NCBI GenBank assembly: GCA_029945375.1 | Contig: CM057057.1 | Coordinates: 4,216,001-4,280,000 of the forward strand | DNA from: Agaricus subrufescens | Taxonomy: Eukaryota > Basidiomycota > Agaricomycetes > Agaricales > Agaricaceae | Direction: 5' to 3' | DNA length: 64,000 nucleotides | Shown: positions 21,136 through 34,159 of the stretch, in pieces | How positions within the stretch are numbered: the stretch's first letter is position 1 | How the letters are laid out: every line of letters starts with the position of its first letter | Notes under the pieces: model-generated | What the model saw: the letters and a program-made list of their open reading frames with translations, nothing else | Databases searched by the model: none | What the model was told of the DNA's origin: nothing | Position numbers and translations under genes: made by a program

Positions 21136-24100
21136 TTAATAGGGCATCAAGCGCCTCAGCTCCCTCGCCCGCTCCTCTATCTCCCCGTCCCCTTCCTCTG
21201 AGTCTTCTCCAGCAGCTTTCCTGTCCTCATCTATCCTCCAACCCTCCACCGCATCGTCCAGTCCTTTCCGTAGTCTTAAACCCCTTTCGGCCATCAGGTC
21301 CGCTAATAAATTCAGCTCAGGAGCAGTGAACACGCTCCTCAGTCCCCAGAACGCCAACAAGTACAGATCTGTTTGTAACACGATCGTTGAATGTCGGCCA
21401 CAACTTGAGCCCACTAATCACACATACCTTTACAAAACGGGCATTCCCTGATCGCCCGGTACAAGATCTTCTTACTTCTTTGTAGATCTCCCGCCTGCAT
21501 TTCAAATTCAATATAAATCTTCCACACCACAGGACTGGCTCTTGTCCTGGTTGCTCATTCAGTTGCCGTTAATGCAAATACCGAGGGAATAATTTACCTT
21601 TCGCTTTCCACTGCACCAGCTAATCCGCTTCTGATACGCTCGATCTCACTCCTCCAGCGACCCCTTTCCCATCCTGCAATCCATACTTCCTCCACCCTTC
21701 TGGCGATATTTTTTGTTTTGCCAATGCTACCCTCGCTATCGCCCAACATACCTCGGACTCGGCCCCACACCCCCTGGCCTTTTTCACATTCCAAGAAAAC
21801 GGCCAAGATCACCGAGTTCCAGGGGTACACCTCTAACGCCTCTGACGCGCGGTCCCGGAGGATAATCGGAGACACCGGGTTTTTGAGTACATACCCATAC
21901 CTGTAAAGCATCACTAAGCTCGCGACAATCAAGCTTTCGCTCGCAACATCCGGATGATCCTTGGTCCGAATAGACCTATCAAAGACTTGTAGCGTGGATG
22001 CCACATCCTGCGTCGTAAGAATTTCCAATAATGCTCGCAACTTGACCCAGGCTTCTTGCTCCTTCATATTGCGTTTTTCGTTCCTATGCAAAATCGGGTT
22101 TCCGGCCGCATCATCCAGAGCCCTCTTGGCTCGTAAGAGAGTCACACCGGAGATACCATCTTCCATCCCCACCGAGCGTAATATAATTTTCAAGGTCCCA
22201 TCATCGTTACCCGCCAACCATTCTAACTCTGCCCAATTCCACCACAAGATTGATAAGCCGGTAGCCATGCGAGCAGGTTTTGAAGCAACAAGGATTGTCT
22301 GATAAACCTTTCTCGCGTCGTCCAATCGCCCCCGCATTCTTTCCAACTGAGCATGAGCTGCCCAATGAAGTAATGAGTCTTGAGCAGTTGAGACTAATGA
22401 CCTTGACAGTTTAAGGGAGCTATGGAGAGTTTAATGAATTATACAGTCAGAACAGACCAACAGACTTACTTCTTCAAATTCACCACCGATTCAAAGGCAA
22501 GTGCCATTGTATCCCATTCAGTATCTTTGTTTCCGGCCCTCAGCTGGGCAAAAATCCTCCTCACAATCATAACATCCACTCCCGCTATGTCTTCTTCGTT
22601 CCACCAACTTCTTAACTCCCTCGACCCAGTCACAGAAAAATCTAAACACTCTAAGGCATTTCCTCCCCACTCTTTCACGGGTATCCTGAAGCTGTCTGCA
22701 TATTCTTTCTCCTTACCCACTAGCACTCCAGCCGCCGACTCTGTTGTGAGTACTCTACCGCTCGATTTGGCGTGGAAAATGGCATCGAGATATGGTCGAG
22801 TCGTCAAGTATCCTGTGTTCCACCTATCGTCCCAATTCGTATCATGATTACTGGATAATGAAGCCGCGAATCCCGGGATGTGAAGACCAAGGAAAGATAA
22901 CCAAGCCAGCCGCAAAGCATTCGAAGTACTTTGGTATCGGACGTCAAATAATACAGAACGAATATCAGAAAAAAGGACTGTGGAGTAAGGATCGTCTTCA
23001 GCAGACGATTCAAATGATTTTGCAGGAAGAAGTGATGATTGATCCTGTTGTATTTCATGGAATGCCCACTGCCTGTATGGATCAAGCTGTGGCGCCTGCC
23101 CAGAATCCTGTTTCGCGACCATCGTCGTGTCTTCATTACCAGCCTCCGGTTTCCCTGATAAGTACCATTCCGCCCAACCCCGGGCACCTTCGTCACCAAT
23201 TCGTGGGGATTCAGAATCCCAGAATTCTTCGAGTTCCGTCAGGCGCGTTCCAAGAGCTTCATTGGCAAGTGCCGGAGGAACTTTGAAACACCTAGTAACA
23301 TAAATTTTAATCCACGACGTATTGAAAACGTAGGTACCCACAATTCAGTTTGAGCTTGGAACATGGCCATCGCTTTCTCCGTGAACCCTATCGAGATGCC
23401 ACTCAGGGGGTCGGTTTAGAAGAGTTGAATTTGTACGAACCTGCGTTTCTGTAAACTGTCGCCAAACGCCAAAAGGCTCTCAATTTCGATAATTCTTGAA
23501 AGTCGCCGCTATCAGTTTCGCAAGCAGCATAAACGCGCAACACATCCTCAACCAATCCATCAACAACCTTGGTACAGCTGCGTATTCGCCACTCCAACCA
23601 TTCCATCCATATTTCTGTCCCACCAACCCTCAACGTCTCTTCCCATTCTTCTTTTAATTTGGATTCTTGCCAAATTTCTTCTCCTGCTTTCATGTATCGC
23701 AATCGGAGCAATTTGGAGGTGATATTTCTGGGTTCTGTGGAAAAGGCGCGGGATAGAATTGACACAGTGATCTCAGAGCGAGCTTTGGTAGCATTTCGAG
23801 ATGTAATTGGAATAGTAGACAGTGACTGATTGACAAGAGAAAGCCATTTGCTCTCAGATGTTGGGTCCTCCACGAGATCTTGTTCAAGTCGCTTAATCGC
23901 AGCCTGATGAGATGTAAGTTCGTGAGGTCCGGAATTTTCGCTCCCAGAATCGCTGTCTTCAACAGAACTAGCAGAAAAGTCGGAATCCGAGTCGACCACC
24001 TGAGATATCTCGATTGCCCGGTAGGAATCTTCCGGTTGCCTGTGTCCTCTCCTGCTACGTAGCTTAATCACGCCGTCAATTTCCTCGTATCTCGAAGTAG

Positions 24101-24877
24101 GCGTCGCTGAGGGGAGAAGTGCCTTTGCCGGGAGGGCTAATAATGATCGAGTGCCAGAATCAGCAAGTCCTGCGACCTGTTCGCAATGTCAACACCAAAC
24201 TTGTGCCGACGGGAACGCTGACCAACCTTATGTGTGCCCTTTAATCCAACCTCTATGCCCTTACCAGCCCTACGGAATACAGCCCAAGCCTTAGACAATC
24301 CAAGTATTTGTCTGCCACCTTGACTATCATTAGACGTTACAGTGCTGCGCAAAGGAAACCCACCACTATGCAAATGATATCTGGGAATGTCGCCGGCGTA
24401 TAAACCGCCGTATTGCAGGGTGAGAGGATCACCTTTCGTGTCAGAGAAATAGAGGCGGTACGATTGCTCGTGGCGATTAAGGTCTGCAGAGAATGCTTGT
24501 TCTTTAGTACCATCTTCATCATAATGTGAGGGGTTTGCGTGTTTGTCCTTCTCTCTCTGTTTATGCCTAACTTTGCGATCCTTATGTCGTTCACGTTTCC
24601 CATTATCTTCTCTTCCACGGATTTCGTCTTTACTCCGTTCGCGGCCCACTTCTTTGTCCTTCCGATCCCGTTCACCTGCTCTATCGCGTCGTTTCCGCTT
24701 CTCTCCGTCTCTGTCTCGACTTCTGTTCCTATCCCTCTTCTCGCTCTTAGCCTTGCTCTTCGATTTCTCGCTCTTTCTATCCTTATCTGGTGGTTCTTCT
24801 GATTTCTTGCTTGAACCAACTTCAAGATCGGGGAACGTAGAAAATGAGGCAGGAAATGAAGAGAAGGAGGATGTCAT
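21136..24877 (-). CDS. NRDE2 family nuclear RNA surveillance protein
   Basis: The ATG at 24875-24877 (MTSSFSSFPASF) starts an RS/KRD-rich nuclear leader. Next comes the conserved NRDE-2 module YRLYFSDTKGDPLTLQYGGLY followed by DIPRYHL and ILGLSKAW. The second exon has ELTSHQAAIKRLEQDLVEDP, then HAT/TPR-like helical repeats through several exons. The C-terminal motif LAFWGLRSVFTAPELNLLADLMAERGLR-like ends at the stop at 21136. In fission yeast the homologue Nrl1, and in animals NRDE2, bind the helicase Mtl1/MTR4 and splicing factors, and act in nuclear RNA decay or silencing. The start lies 151 bp from the divergent NIP7 start. The Arg-rich region creates long Leu/Ser-rich antisense frames, which are not genes. 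Confidence 0.88.
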
Positions 24878-25028
24878 GGCTGACGATGGAAGAAGCAAAG
24901 GGCTGTCACTATGTATTCTGAAGCACAGTACAGCGTCATAAACAACTCGGCTATATATGGTATTATGTAATGTGTCCCTGCAACTTTTTTCTCCTTCCTT
25001 CCCTTGCTCATTCTGTATTACAGACGAC
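24878..25028. promoter_or_regulatory. Bidirectional promoter NRDE2 / NIP7
   Basis: 151 bp separate two divergent start codons, so both genes must use this interval and overlap their upstream elements. A TATA-like tatatatgg lies at 24952-24960. No other motif stands out. Confidence 0.55.
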
Positions 25029-25839
25029 ATGCGCCCTCTCACGGAAGAGGAGTCCAAAGCCGTGTTCACAAAGCTCGCTAATTACATCGTTAGTTCCCGT
25101 TTGTTTAGTTGAGATACTCTTTAACATGCTTCATCCATCCGCGAAACTTAGGGCAAAAACCTTGTACATTTAATCGACAGACCAGATGAGACATACTGTT
25201 TCCGTCTACACAAAGACCGCGTGTTCTATGTATCAGAATCATCTATGCGGTTGGCCATTTCTGTTGCAAGACCTAATCTAATCAGCCTCGGAACTTGTTT
25301 TGGGAAGTTCAGCAAGAGCGGCAAGTTCAAGTTACATATCACTGCCTTAGACCACTTGGCGCAGTACGCAAAGTACAAGGTGCGCACACCCCTACCATAT
25401 TGATGCAATGCATTGCTTATATTTGTGAGTTAATAGGTGTGGATCAAGCCTAATGGTGAAATGCCGTTCTTGTATGGAAATCATGTGCTGAAAGCACATC
25501 TGGGCCGGATAACGGAAGATACACCCGAGCATCAGGGTGTGGTTGTGTACAGTATGAGTGATGTCCCATTGGTGTGTTTTATGATGAGGAAAGGAGGCAT
25601 GCGCTGAATCAGTGTCAGGGTTTTGGTGTAACGGCCAGGGCAACCATCGACACAAGAAAACTAGACCCAACGTCTATCATTGTATTTCACCAAGCGTGAG
25701 TTCTTCTTGCATTTGAGCATTCAAGTACCTGAGGCTGTCAATCAGTGACGTTGGTGAATATCTTCGTGACGAGGTACTATCCGTCTTCATTCTATTCAGC
25801 CATTATATGCTCATTATATCCCAGGATACTCTTTTCTAA
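25029..25839 (+). CDS. NIP7: 60S ribosome biogenesis factor NIP7
   Basis: The spliced product starts [13 protein letters not shown] and continues [101 protein letters not shown] and DEDTLF. This matches NIP7 of yeast and human almost motif for motif, about 180 residues. Five exons; introns follow YI, YK, PL, QA and DE. NIP7 has an N-terminal alpha/beta domain and a C-terminal PUA RNA-binding domain, binds pre-60S particles, and is needed for 27S pre-rRNA processing. The stop at 25837-25839 follows a small last exon (DTLF) after an acceptor at 25823-25824. Confidence 0.96.
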
Positions 25840-26621
25840 AAGGTCCAGCATCTGCTTTCGCGTAAACTTTTTCCGCTCGATATTATTGGACCACTTTGGC
25901 AGACCGTTTGGCACTTGAGATATCCAGTATGATCCTGCGCCATAAGCATCAGAATATGGGCGCTAATATCTAGATTGGCTGAGGTGTTATCTTTGTATCT
26001 ATATCCCTGGTTGTCGACCATTTGTACCACATCTTCTCTGTTTGGAGCCTTCCAACCGAGACCTGTTATACTTGCTTATCACTCTGCTCTCACGACGAGT
26101 CCACTGCATCTATTTACATAGAAGGAGGTCAGGACTATGCATACTTCTTCAAGCCAGACGTGCTTCTTTTGCGTTGAGTCGGCCCATTTTCAGCTAGCAT
26201 GACTTCGTGTCTAAACTATGCCTACATCGTCATCGAACCAAAAATTCTAAGTCTTGTATAATTTTCTACCTCCAAGAGGGACAAGTGAACATTCAACCAC
26301 ATCATTAGACGTCCTTTCTCACCTCACACAACCCAAGCCTGACGATAACGATGTCCTATCTCAGGTGTATAATTGGGAGACATGAACGGTCTTTGGCCAC
26401 TGCTCTTTCTCAAACCTTCATCCTTACCTCCAAAAGTATCGTTCCGAATTTATTCGGTATTAGTATACCGCCCCGAAACGGGTGGCTTAGACCTTAGGGC
26501 GAGCTCGGTAGGGTTGGTTCCATGCTGGTTCCATATAAGGCCAAAATAGATCAGTTTGATGCAGTGATGCGGATCAATCCTGACGCGTGAAACGTGTCCC
26601 TACTTCGTCCCCACTCCGTCA
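25840..26621. other. Intergenic region between NIP7 and SEC39
   Basis: About 780 bp between two plus-strand genes, containing the NIP7 3' flank and SEC39 promoter. No convincing coding frame, tRNA or repeat was recognised. A GC-richer patch with CCCCGAAACGGG, a near-palindrome, lies at about 26471-26482. Confidence 0.45.
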
Positions 26622-29600
26622 ATGGTCATGACTTCAACACCCTACGAGCAATGGGTCTCAATCTCCGACGCAAACCTCACCGTCGACAGTGTTCAAAACA
26701 TCTTAGGGAAGGCCCTAGATGATCTATGGGTGGTCGCGGCATGCGTCGATCGTCTCTCTGATGATATCCCAGTCCAACGAGCACTTCTGCAAACCGGTCT
26801 GTCACGAAGTAGCTCTGCCGTCGAGAGGTGTAGAAATATATTGGCTATGGCCCCAGGAACCTCCTCGGGTGGACTCCGTGAAGTCTCTAGCGAACCAATC
26901 ATTGCCCATTTTCGTTCCGTTCCTGCTGACGCTCAACTGTGCTACTTCCGCTCAATCCTCCTTGGTCGACAAGATCTCCTCAATACGTATACGGAGATAG
27001 AAAACAAAGCACCTTTAGCTGACGATGAAACTGGAGATATGGAAGAGGATGCCGAGGCAGAAGCAGTTGATCGGGAAGAGCCAGAGGATTGGGATGACCC
27101 ATGGGCAGAGGACGTCCCAAGCAAACCTACTCTGCCAACCAGACAAAAGAAGCCATTGCCTATGCCATTCTCTCCTTCGCAGTTTATGACCACTGAACTG
27201 GTATGGTCTGCTTGTCGACTTGCGTCTTTAGAGTGGTTTGACGCGTTGCGAGTGGTGATGGATAGGCATGGTGCTTACCTATGGCCATTGCGACTATCAA
27301 TATTGGACAGCATCCCCGAGTATACGCATCCCTCCGAATTTCAATCGGTCGTTTTCAGATATGACTTCGCTTCTAGTCAAGAGTTGAAGCCATCCCCAAT
27401 ACCCTGGAGGCTGGAAGAGGATTTCGTGGAACAGAGAGTCGTTCAGCAGGCCATGCAAGAGAGTGGTCTTGCAATTTCCACCGGTTTGCGACCTGCAGCT
27501 GCCGCTTTAGGGATGAATGCTCATATGGAACCGTTGACTGGTCCTGAGCTCACAACGTGGTTCAGGGATCGCATCGACAGGATTATTAATTCCACCGGAA
27601 TGATCGATACTGCACTAGCTTTGGTCCAACACGGTGCTTCGCAGGGTATTCCAGGTCTCGATGAAGTTGGGGAGGAACTCAGCTTACTTTCACGGCTCGC
27701 CTATGATACACCTTTCGCCGATGAAAAAACAGATGATTGGACACTCGCGCGTTGGCATTCCATGGATCCCCCCGCTGTTGTACGCGCATACTTAGCCAAT
27801 TCTACGCCAGAGACTATTCCTCAAGATATTCTTCACCTTGTCCTTCCTTATCTTTTTGTTTTGGAAGCCAGGGCTGAACGTGCAGGTACACCAGATCCCG
27901 ATATTCATGTTCGCCTTTTATCCGATTACGTCCTCACGTCTTCTTTGGAAGTCGTGGCTTCTATTTTCGACGCATCCAAACCTACAATGCCCGCGCCACA
28001 ACGAATCATCAGGGACGACGAGAATTTGGCGCGGTTAGCTCTGGCATGTCTATATGGGAGCAATAGTCTCTGCGAATGGTCGACGATGAGTCGCATATTC
28101 GAGTGTCTACCAGCATGGGACTATCCTCGAGAAGGGGACAATGATGAGGATGCGGCAGATACAACGATTGTGTCTCTCGGCGCCTTTGTCGCCCCTACGA
28201 CTAATCGTCCTCATGCTTCCCCGACAGAACTCATGACCTTCTTCAAGCCTCTGCACATTGCTTCTCTATCCCGCGCTCTCGATTTCCTAGATGCACACCT
28301 AGAAGCCGGAGAGATCTTATCACGTTGGAATGTTCCTGCCCCACTGAAGTGGTTCTTACAGAGTAAGGACAACGTGAAAGAGCAACAAGCGTGGGCAAAT
28401 AGGATGGCCAGACGTGCAGGTGGAAAATATGAACAGTTGAACACTATAGAGGATTGGGAATGGTTATTGGAGGACATGTTGAAGTTGACAGAAAAGAACG
28501 AGACGGGCATTAGGAATGCCTTTGGACTTTTGAGTGAAGAAGAGGTAATGAGAATCTTCTTGGGTGGGCTTTTGAGTACTGGTAGTACGTCCCGTTCTTT
28601 CAATCTCACGGTCTGTCTCTAAATGATATTTCGCAGAATTCGATATCGCTCGTTCGATGCTTTATGCTCCCCACAGCAAGATACGCCTTGAACGCAGTGT
28701 TATAGAGGAAATGGCCATTGCTTCATCACATGAACTATACGACAATGCCAGTTCCGGAAACTACAAAGTTGGCGACATGAAATTGGCATATGATTGGTAG
28801 GTTTATTCGTAAATTGTTCAATATCTGCTGTGATTGAATGTTATCTTAGTTTAGATGTTCCCCTAACATCAGAGCAGCTTGCTCGCGAGAAGGAGTTCAT
28901 TGAAGCTACATCTCGGATAGCATCTTTCAACGTCCAATCCCGACCGGGTATTCCTATATCTCCCATTGAAATTCGTCTTACGAAGGACCGACTATCTCTC
29001 GTCTCCCGCGTGCTCTCTAGCCATAACGACGCATATAAACACACGGAAGTTATACTTGACCTGTGCTACAAGCTCGGGTTCCGGGGTGATGCAGTAGCTG
29101 AAGTTAAGGCTCTAGCTATGCTCGCGGATACCGCTCTCCAAGCTGAGGATTTCATTCGGGCCTATGAGAATACAATTCGGATGATCAACATCGTCGAACA
29201 ACATTGCGAGACTTCTACCTCGTCGGATGTCGAGAAAAGCAAAACGGAACAGATGAAGGAAGTGTGTTGGATCGGATGTTTCCAACTTGGTCGACAATCC
29301 GAGTTTGATGATCTTAAGAAAAAAATGCAACTTCTCGGGCATGCCCTCGAGTTTTGCCCACCTGAAAAACTTTACGACGTTCTTACAGTGTGGAAACGTC
29401 TTGAAAAGGAGGATATTTCGACTCGTGAAGAAGATCTTGTACAGAAGAAACAACTCCACGTAGGCGGCAAATCGTTAACAAGCTCTTTGCATCGACACCA
29501 ACAAAAGCATGGTATTGCGAATGGAAGCGGGCATGCATGGGGACACGCTTCCGTCATGACAAGTCAATCATTGAACACAGCGGCTTCTTCGCTCCGTGCC

Positions 29601-29900
29601 AAGCTCCAGCAGTTCCATATGCCTTCGCCTCCATTACTGTCAACGCCTGACGCAGCCGCACTAGCTAGCCGTACATTTCGTAGTGTCACTTCCAGCTTCC
29701 CCTTCTCAGTCGGCCCGCGGAGTACAACTCCTTCACAAGCATCTTATCGCGAGTATGGAAGCCATCAACAGGGCTATGGTTCTAGTGTTGGGTCGCAGGC
29801 TTCGGACTCGGGTCACCATCGTCTGGATGATGTACAAGCACAGGCTTCCAAAGTGTTGTCAAAGGGTATTGGATGGCTTATTGGTGCGGATGATGAGTAG
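26622..29900 (+). CDS. SEC39: Sec39-domain protein, Dsl1 tether subunit (NBAS-like)
   Basis: Three exons (26622-28581, 28637-28796, 28850-29900) give about 1,055 helical residues. Features that recall the Sec39 domain are LWPLRLSILDSIPEYTHPSEF, the long alpha-solenoid, and a late block YDNASSGNYKVGDMKLAYDCLDV followed by FIEATSRIASFNVQSRPGIPI-type sequence and IRLTKDRLSLVSRVL. The C-terminal tail is Ser/Gly/His-rich and ends GIGWLIGADDE. Sec39 scaffolds Tip20 and Dsl1 in the ER tether that receives COPI vesicles from the Golgi. The first ATG at 26622 is used; a second in-frame ATG is two codons later. An acidic stretch (residues ~140-165) is an insertion typical of disordered loops. The family call rests on recalled motifs. 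Confidence 0.85.
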
Positions 29901-30610
29901 AGATGTTACTTTTCGCTACTTCCAATCTATCTATTTGTGGCACTGTCCCATTTGACCTTCTTGTTTGCAACCTTGCTATTTATCTATGCTTAAGGTTATG
30001 TTCTAGGTTAAGGGATAATGGGCGATAATTTTTTCATGACTGTTCCGCATCAGACGAGTTCAAGCTGTAACCCACAGCACTCCCAAGAAATATCCTAGAA
30101 ATCATATTATATGATAGCTGTGTTGGCAGCTAGCTACAAAAATAGTTACGAGAGCCGTGTATTACAGATACCCGGTATTTTAAAGAACGTCATAGGAAAA
30201 GGATGATATACAGGCTTTATGTAACGCGATAGAAAGAATTAAACAGCGAAGACGTTGAATGAATATATAAAAGATAGTGATAGCACATAGCCTAAAAAGG
30301 GGGGAATAGAGAGGAGGTAGTAGGGAAGGATAGACAAACAGCCCGTTTAGAGGCTGGACAATAGGATAAATGAGCACAGGTAGCGAAACAACCGATAACA
30401 GGGGGGAAATTAGTTAAGGAGGATAAAGGAATGGAGGGGAGAATGAATGAACTACTAGGTTACACAACAAGGTTCTTCAAGTAGAGAGATTAGGGGAGTG
30501 ATACGAAGACATAAATAATCTGGAGGTCCCCATCCATGACATTGAGATTGACAGGATCCAAGGCTCCGAAAACACACGCTGAAAGGCCTTCTCCTCTTAC
30601 TTTAAGTAAG
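29901..30610. other. Intergenic region between converging SEC39 and the Ser/Pro-rich gene
   Basis: About 710 bp with the 3' flanks of two converging genes. It is AT-rich with purine runs (30290-30340, 30400-30440). No supported gene. Confidence 0.5.
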
Positions 30611-33403
30611 TCAAAGTTGACCATTAACAAATCTCGCCGACCCGCCAGTTCTTGCTCTGGGCCTATTCATGATACCTCCGCCACTTTCCATAGAGCTTTT
30701 GTGCCGGTGCGGAGGATTGAAAGGCTGTTTCCCTTCATGCGTTTCCCCCTTCAGTTCAGCTACCTCGTGCTTCAACTGCGTGATTTGTTTCTCTAGCTCC
30801 CACACTCGTTGCTGCCACATTTTGTTCGTGCTGTCCAGATGTTCTTGCAAAATCTTGACAGTTGACGACTCGCCATCTACCACAATATGTGGTGCCGATG
30901 CAACCACATTTGAGCCCGCAAGGGAAGAAGAGGGCCTGGCGGAATAGTGATCGATGCTGTCCCTTCCTCCAAAACGATCGCGATCGCGGTGCCATGTACT
31001 GATAGGTGAATTGACTCCTGGAGTTGTAGGGGTTGTCAAAGCAGTCCCTGGAGTACTCGCATTGGGGGATGCCATAGAATGGATGATGTATTGCGAATCA
31101 GCGAATGAAGCACCTGATTCGGAGGTAATAGCAGATGACACCGATCCAGATGCAAGCGAATTTTGTCTGGGCCGCTCCTGCTGTCTCTCGAGGACGGTTT
31201 TTGGATCTGTCTTTGACTCAGGACCGTCAATGTCGTCGAAAGAAAATTTCGATACGTCGATGTGATCAGCAAAATGCGCACTGAAGAGCGAAGAAACAGG
31301 GCGGAGTTTGAGAGCTGGAAAGTCTGAAGTACGGGCGGGCGCGCTTTTCGGTATAGTGGCCTGACCAGGGGAGGCCATGGTTGAGCTTCCGCGCGGTGGT
31401 GGGCTGACAGGAGAGGGGGTAGAAGTATTGATTGACAATGATGGCGCTAGTCGCCTAGAGTTGGATCTGCCGGAACAACCTGATGAACCATCGCTATCAT
31501 GTTGAGGCATAGTATCAAGCAGAGAAGGAGAAACATTAGGAGCAGGAATGCGGTAGGATGACGGTTTGATACTTTCGGATGGCGCAGAGTTAATATTGGA
31601 GAGTTGTGGTGGTATTGTTGGCACAGGCGGAGGACGCTCTTCTTTTCCACTACTACCAAATAACCGCAGAAACCCGCTTTTCCTGTGCTTCAGATTCTTG
31701 CCTCCAGACACAGGACCAGTCTCTTTGCCATGACTTTGTCCGATGCCGGGGCTAGTTTCAGAATCCTTTCGTTCAGGTTGTTTCACAATGGACTGCAGAG
31801 CGTTCATTGCCTTGGCGCCTGCACTGACGGAGCGTGCGCGCGATTGCCTAGCAATACTGGATCCGTTGCTTTCAGAAACATACAGCGCATCTGAATCTAC
31901 AAACGCGTTGGCTGTGGAAGCATCTCGATCGGTATGATGAAGCGAAGTGAGAGTTGAAGTTTCTCCGCTTGAAGGTGAAGAATCCGAAGACGATGGGGGT
32001 GGGTGCACTGGTGTTGGGCGTGGATGTTGAGCACGGGCTTCTTCCAGTGAAATAAGCGAAAATCCAGGATTGATTGGACGTTCCGACCAGCCTGGGATGG
32101 TATTCGGCATTGGAGGTACAGTGTCAGGATGAGTGTCACAGCGTGGCTGACTAGGAGGGTTTGAACCTAGACTGGTACTGCGAATGGGCACAGGGGATGA
32201 GATATCTCGACCGTTGATATGCGACATTCGCCTCTTTGGCGGAGGTATTGGTGGTACGTCCTGGGTTGGGGGTGGCGCAGATTTTGAAAGAGTTGTTGAA
32301 GGAATATCAGTGACTGTCGTAATAGAATCGTGACGCCCGGGCTGTTGAAAGAAAGACTGGTGGGAGTATTCAGAACGTGTATCCGTCGTATATGATTTTA
32401 CAAGATCAGGATTGGCATAGGGATGAAAGCCGTCGTCATTTGACCGGTGTTGTAGATAGTGAGGGTTAAGACCAGCCTGAATATCCAGCGTTGAGGAAGT
32501 GGTCTCGATACTAGGTCGAGGAGGAGATAGTGGACGGGCTAAAGAATGATCTTCTTGAATAATGCATTGGCTAGGGAAACTAGAATCCACTGGAGACCGT
32601 GACCGGAACCGGTCTAAAATAAATTTTCCGCGCGGGCGATCCTGACGTCCAAGGTGATTGGCTTGACCGAGGGATGAGGTAGAGATACTCTCTTGAGCCA
32701 GGGCACTAGAAATTATTAGAAGTGCGTTAAGAAGGGGCCACAGGAATATAGGAGATACTCACTAGAGAGCACCACGAGGATGTGAGAGTGATGAAGTGTC
32801 AAAAGAGCGTTTGGGATTTAAGATAGAACGACTGGACTCAAGGCTGGGTCGACCAGCGGAAGTGGAGGTACGCGGGCTTGAATGATCTGCTCTACCTCCC
32901 TTTGAGCGACCGCCAGTCAATTTAGCCATGAAAGTGAGGGAGCCACTGGACTCGGATTCGTTGACCTCCTCAAGAGAACCCCCCTCCATTTCCCAAGGCG
33001 CACGAGAATGAAAGCGCATTTGTGGACCACGCGGGAGGCCATCCTCGTCCTCGTTAACCTCGGGTGCCTTCTCGTGGTCGTCAATGACATCGTGACGGTC
33101 ATATGGCTGGTGCGAGGCCATGGAGGAATGGTTGTCCTCACTCAGGTCGAGGACACTGGACGAGGGATCGTCGTAGAGACGGTGGAACGTGGGAGACTTA
33201 TGGAGATAGTTGTCCGTAAGCGGGTCGGCGTGGACGGCAGGGCGTGGGGAGAAGGCTCGGCTGTAGACTGAAGGGGTATCTGGGGCCTCCGACATGGCAG
33301 AGGACGAGTAGCGGCCGAAGGGGTCTGCGCGAGCAAAGCGTTGGTCGAGAAGATGCCTGACGTGAGCGTCGTCTGTGTCCGGGGAGTTTGGATGCCCCCG
33401 CAT
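30611..33403 (-). CDS. Ser/Pro-rich protein with C-terminal coiled coil, function unknown
   Basis: Not recognised as a characterised family. Two main coding blocks (33403-32763 and 32590-30611 and its upstream extension) are separated by a short intron near 32703-32762. The protein is dominated by disordered Ser/Pro/Thr/Asp sequence with many SP/TP sites and short proline stretches (PPPPTQDVPPIPPPKRR) that could bind SH3 domains. Near the C-terminus a coiled coil is predicted from heptads in ILQEHLDSTNKMWQQRVWELE and the following EKQITQLKHEVAEL. It ends SARFVNGQL. The ATG at 33401-33403 (MRGHPNSPDTDD) was chosen. The frame also has an ATG at 33560-33562, but that start would overlap CGR1 coding sequence on the opposite strand. 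A cell-polarity or signalling scaffold would fit but is a guess. Confidence 0.65.
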
Positions 33404-33494
33404 CACGGGGAGGATAAAGCGACGGGTCCGATGGAAGGGTGCGGATGAGGAGCGTGTAAACGACGACCCTGACTCCACTTTCTTGATCCCCACC
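33404..33494. promoter_or_regulatory. Bidirectional promoter, Ser/Pro-rich gene / CGR1
   Basis: Only 91 bp separate the preferred start codons. No clear TATA box is seen. Confidence 0.4.
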
Positions 33495-34014
33495 CATGGC
33501 CTCGACCTCGCCGCCGGTCCCGATATCGCAGTCCTCCAATGGCCGTCTGTCTGGGAAGCCATGGAAAGAGCTCAAGTCCGCAACGGTGTCGGTCTCTTAT
33601 CGTCTATCATGATATCTCATTCACTCCGTCCCCCACAGGCGATCCCATCTCCCGAAGGGGGTGAAAACAAAACAGTGGGAACACCGCATGGAGCAGACAA
33701 AACGAGCCCAAGCTATCAAGAAGCTTCAACAAGAGCTCAAGGATGAAAAAACTGCCGAGATCCAGAGGTAAATTTTTGCTCCCGCGACGTTATTCTCCCT
33801 ATTCATCGACGTACCAGGCGCAGAACCGTCACCCTGGAACGAAAAAGGGCGGCCGAGGAGAAGCGCAGACTAGAAGAGGCTAAGGCAAAGGTGTGTTCGG
33901 TACCGCTTGTCACTTGACACTAATTTTTTTTTCATCGCTGTCACTTAGATGGGCGCCCGCAAAGCGGCTCGACTGCGACGTAAAGCAGGCCGGACTAAAA
34001 AAGTCAACCATTGA
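33495..34014 (+). CDS. CGR1: rRNA-processing protein CGR1
   Basis: Four exons (33495-33587, 33639-33767, 33818 to about 33890, about 33950-34014) join to a short basic protein of about 120 residues. It has the family's GRLSGKPWKELKSATVRS start, LPKGVKTKQWEHRMEQTKR, AIKKLQQELKDEKTAE, and RRTVTLERKRAAEEKRRLEE followed by an Arg/Lys tail ending KKVNH. Cgr1 is a nucleolar coiled-coil protein needed for processing of pre-rRNA towards 60S subunits. The first intron is phase 2 with donor GTCGGT, which is unusual but is the choice that restores the conserved reading frame. The start codon lies inside the longest possible extension of the opposite-strand gene. Confidence 0.9.
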
Positions 34015-34159
34015 ACGCCACCGATACAAAAAGTTCTCTCTGATGACTTTGCTTTGTAAAAACATACCGTTTCCTAGCTCCCTTATGGTTACCTCCGTCT
34101 CGTAACCAGAAAATCATATATTATTAGTTCCAAATAACGAAACAAAACACCCTACGGGC

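Noticed and set aside
24539..24941. Long Leu/Ser-rich plus-strand frames
   Set aside because: They are the antisense of the Arg/Lys/Asp-rich NRDE2 leader; the composition is a mirror artefact.
33404..33562. N-terminal extension of the Ser/Pro-rich protein from the ATG at 33562
   Set aside because: It would overlap CGR1 exon 1 in antisense; the openness can be explained by CGR1 codon structure. Kept only as a finding.
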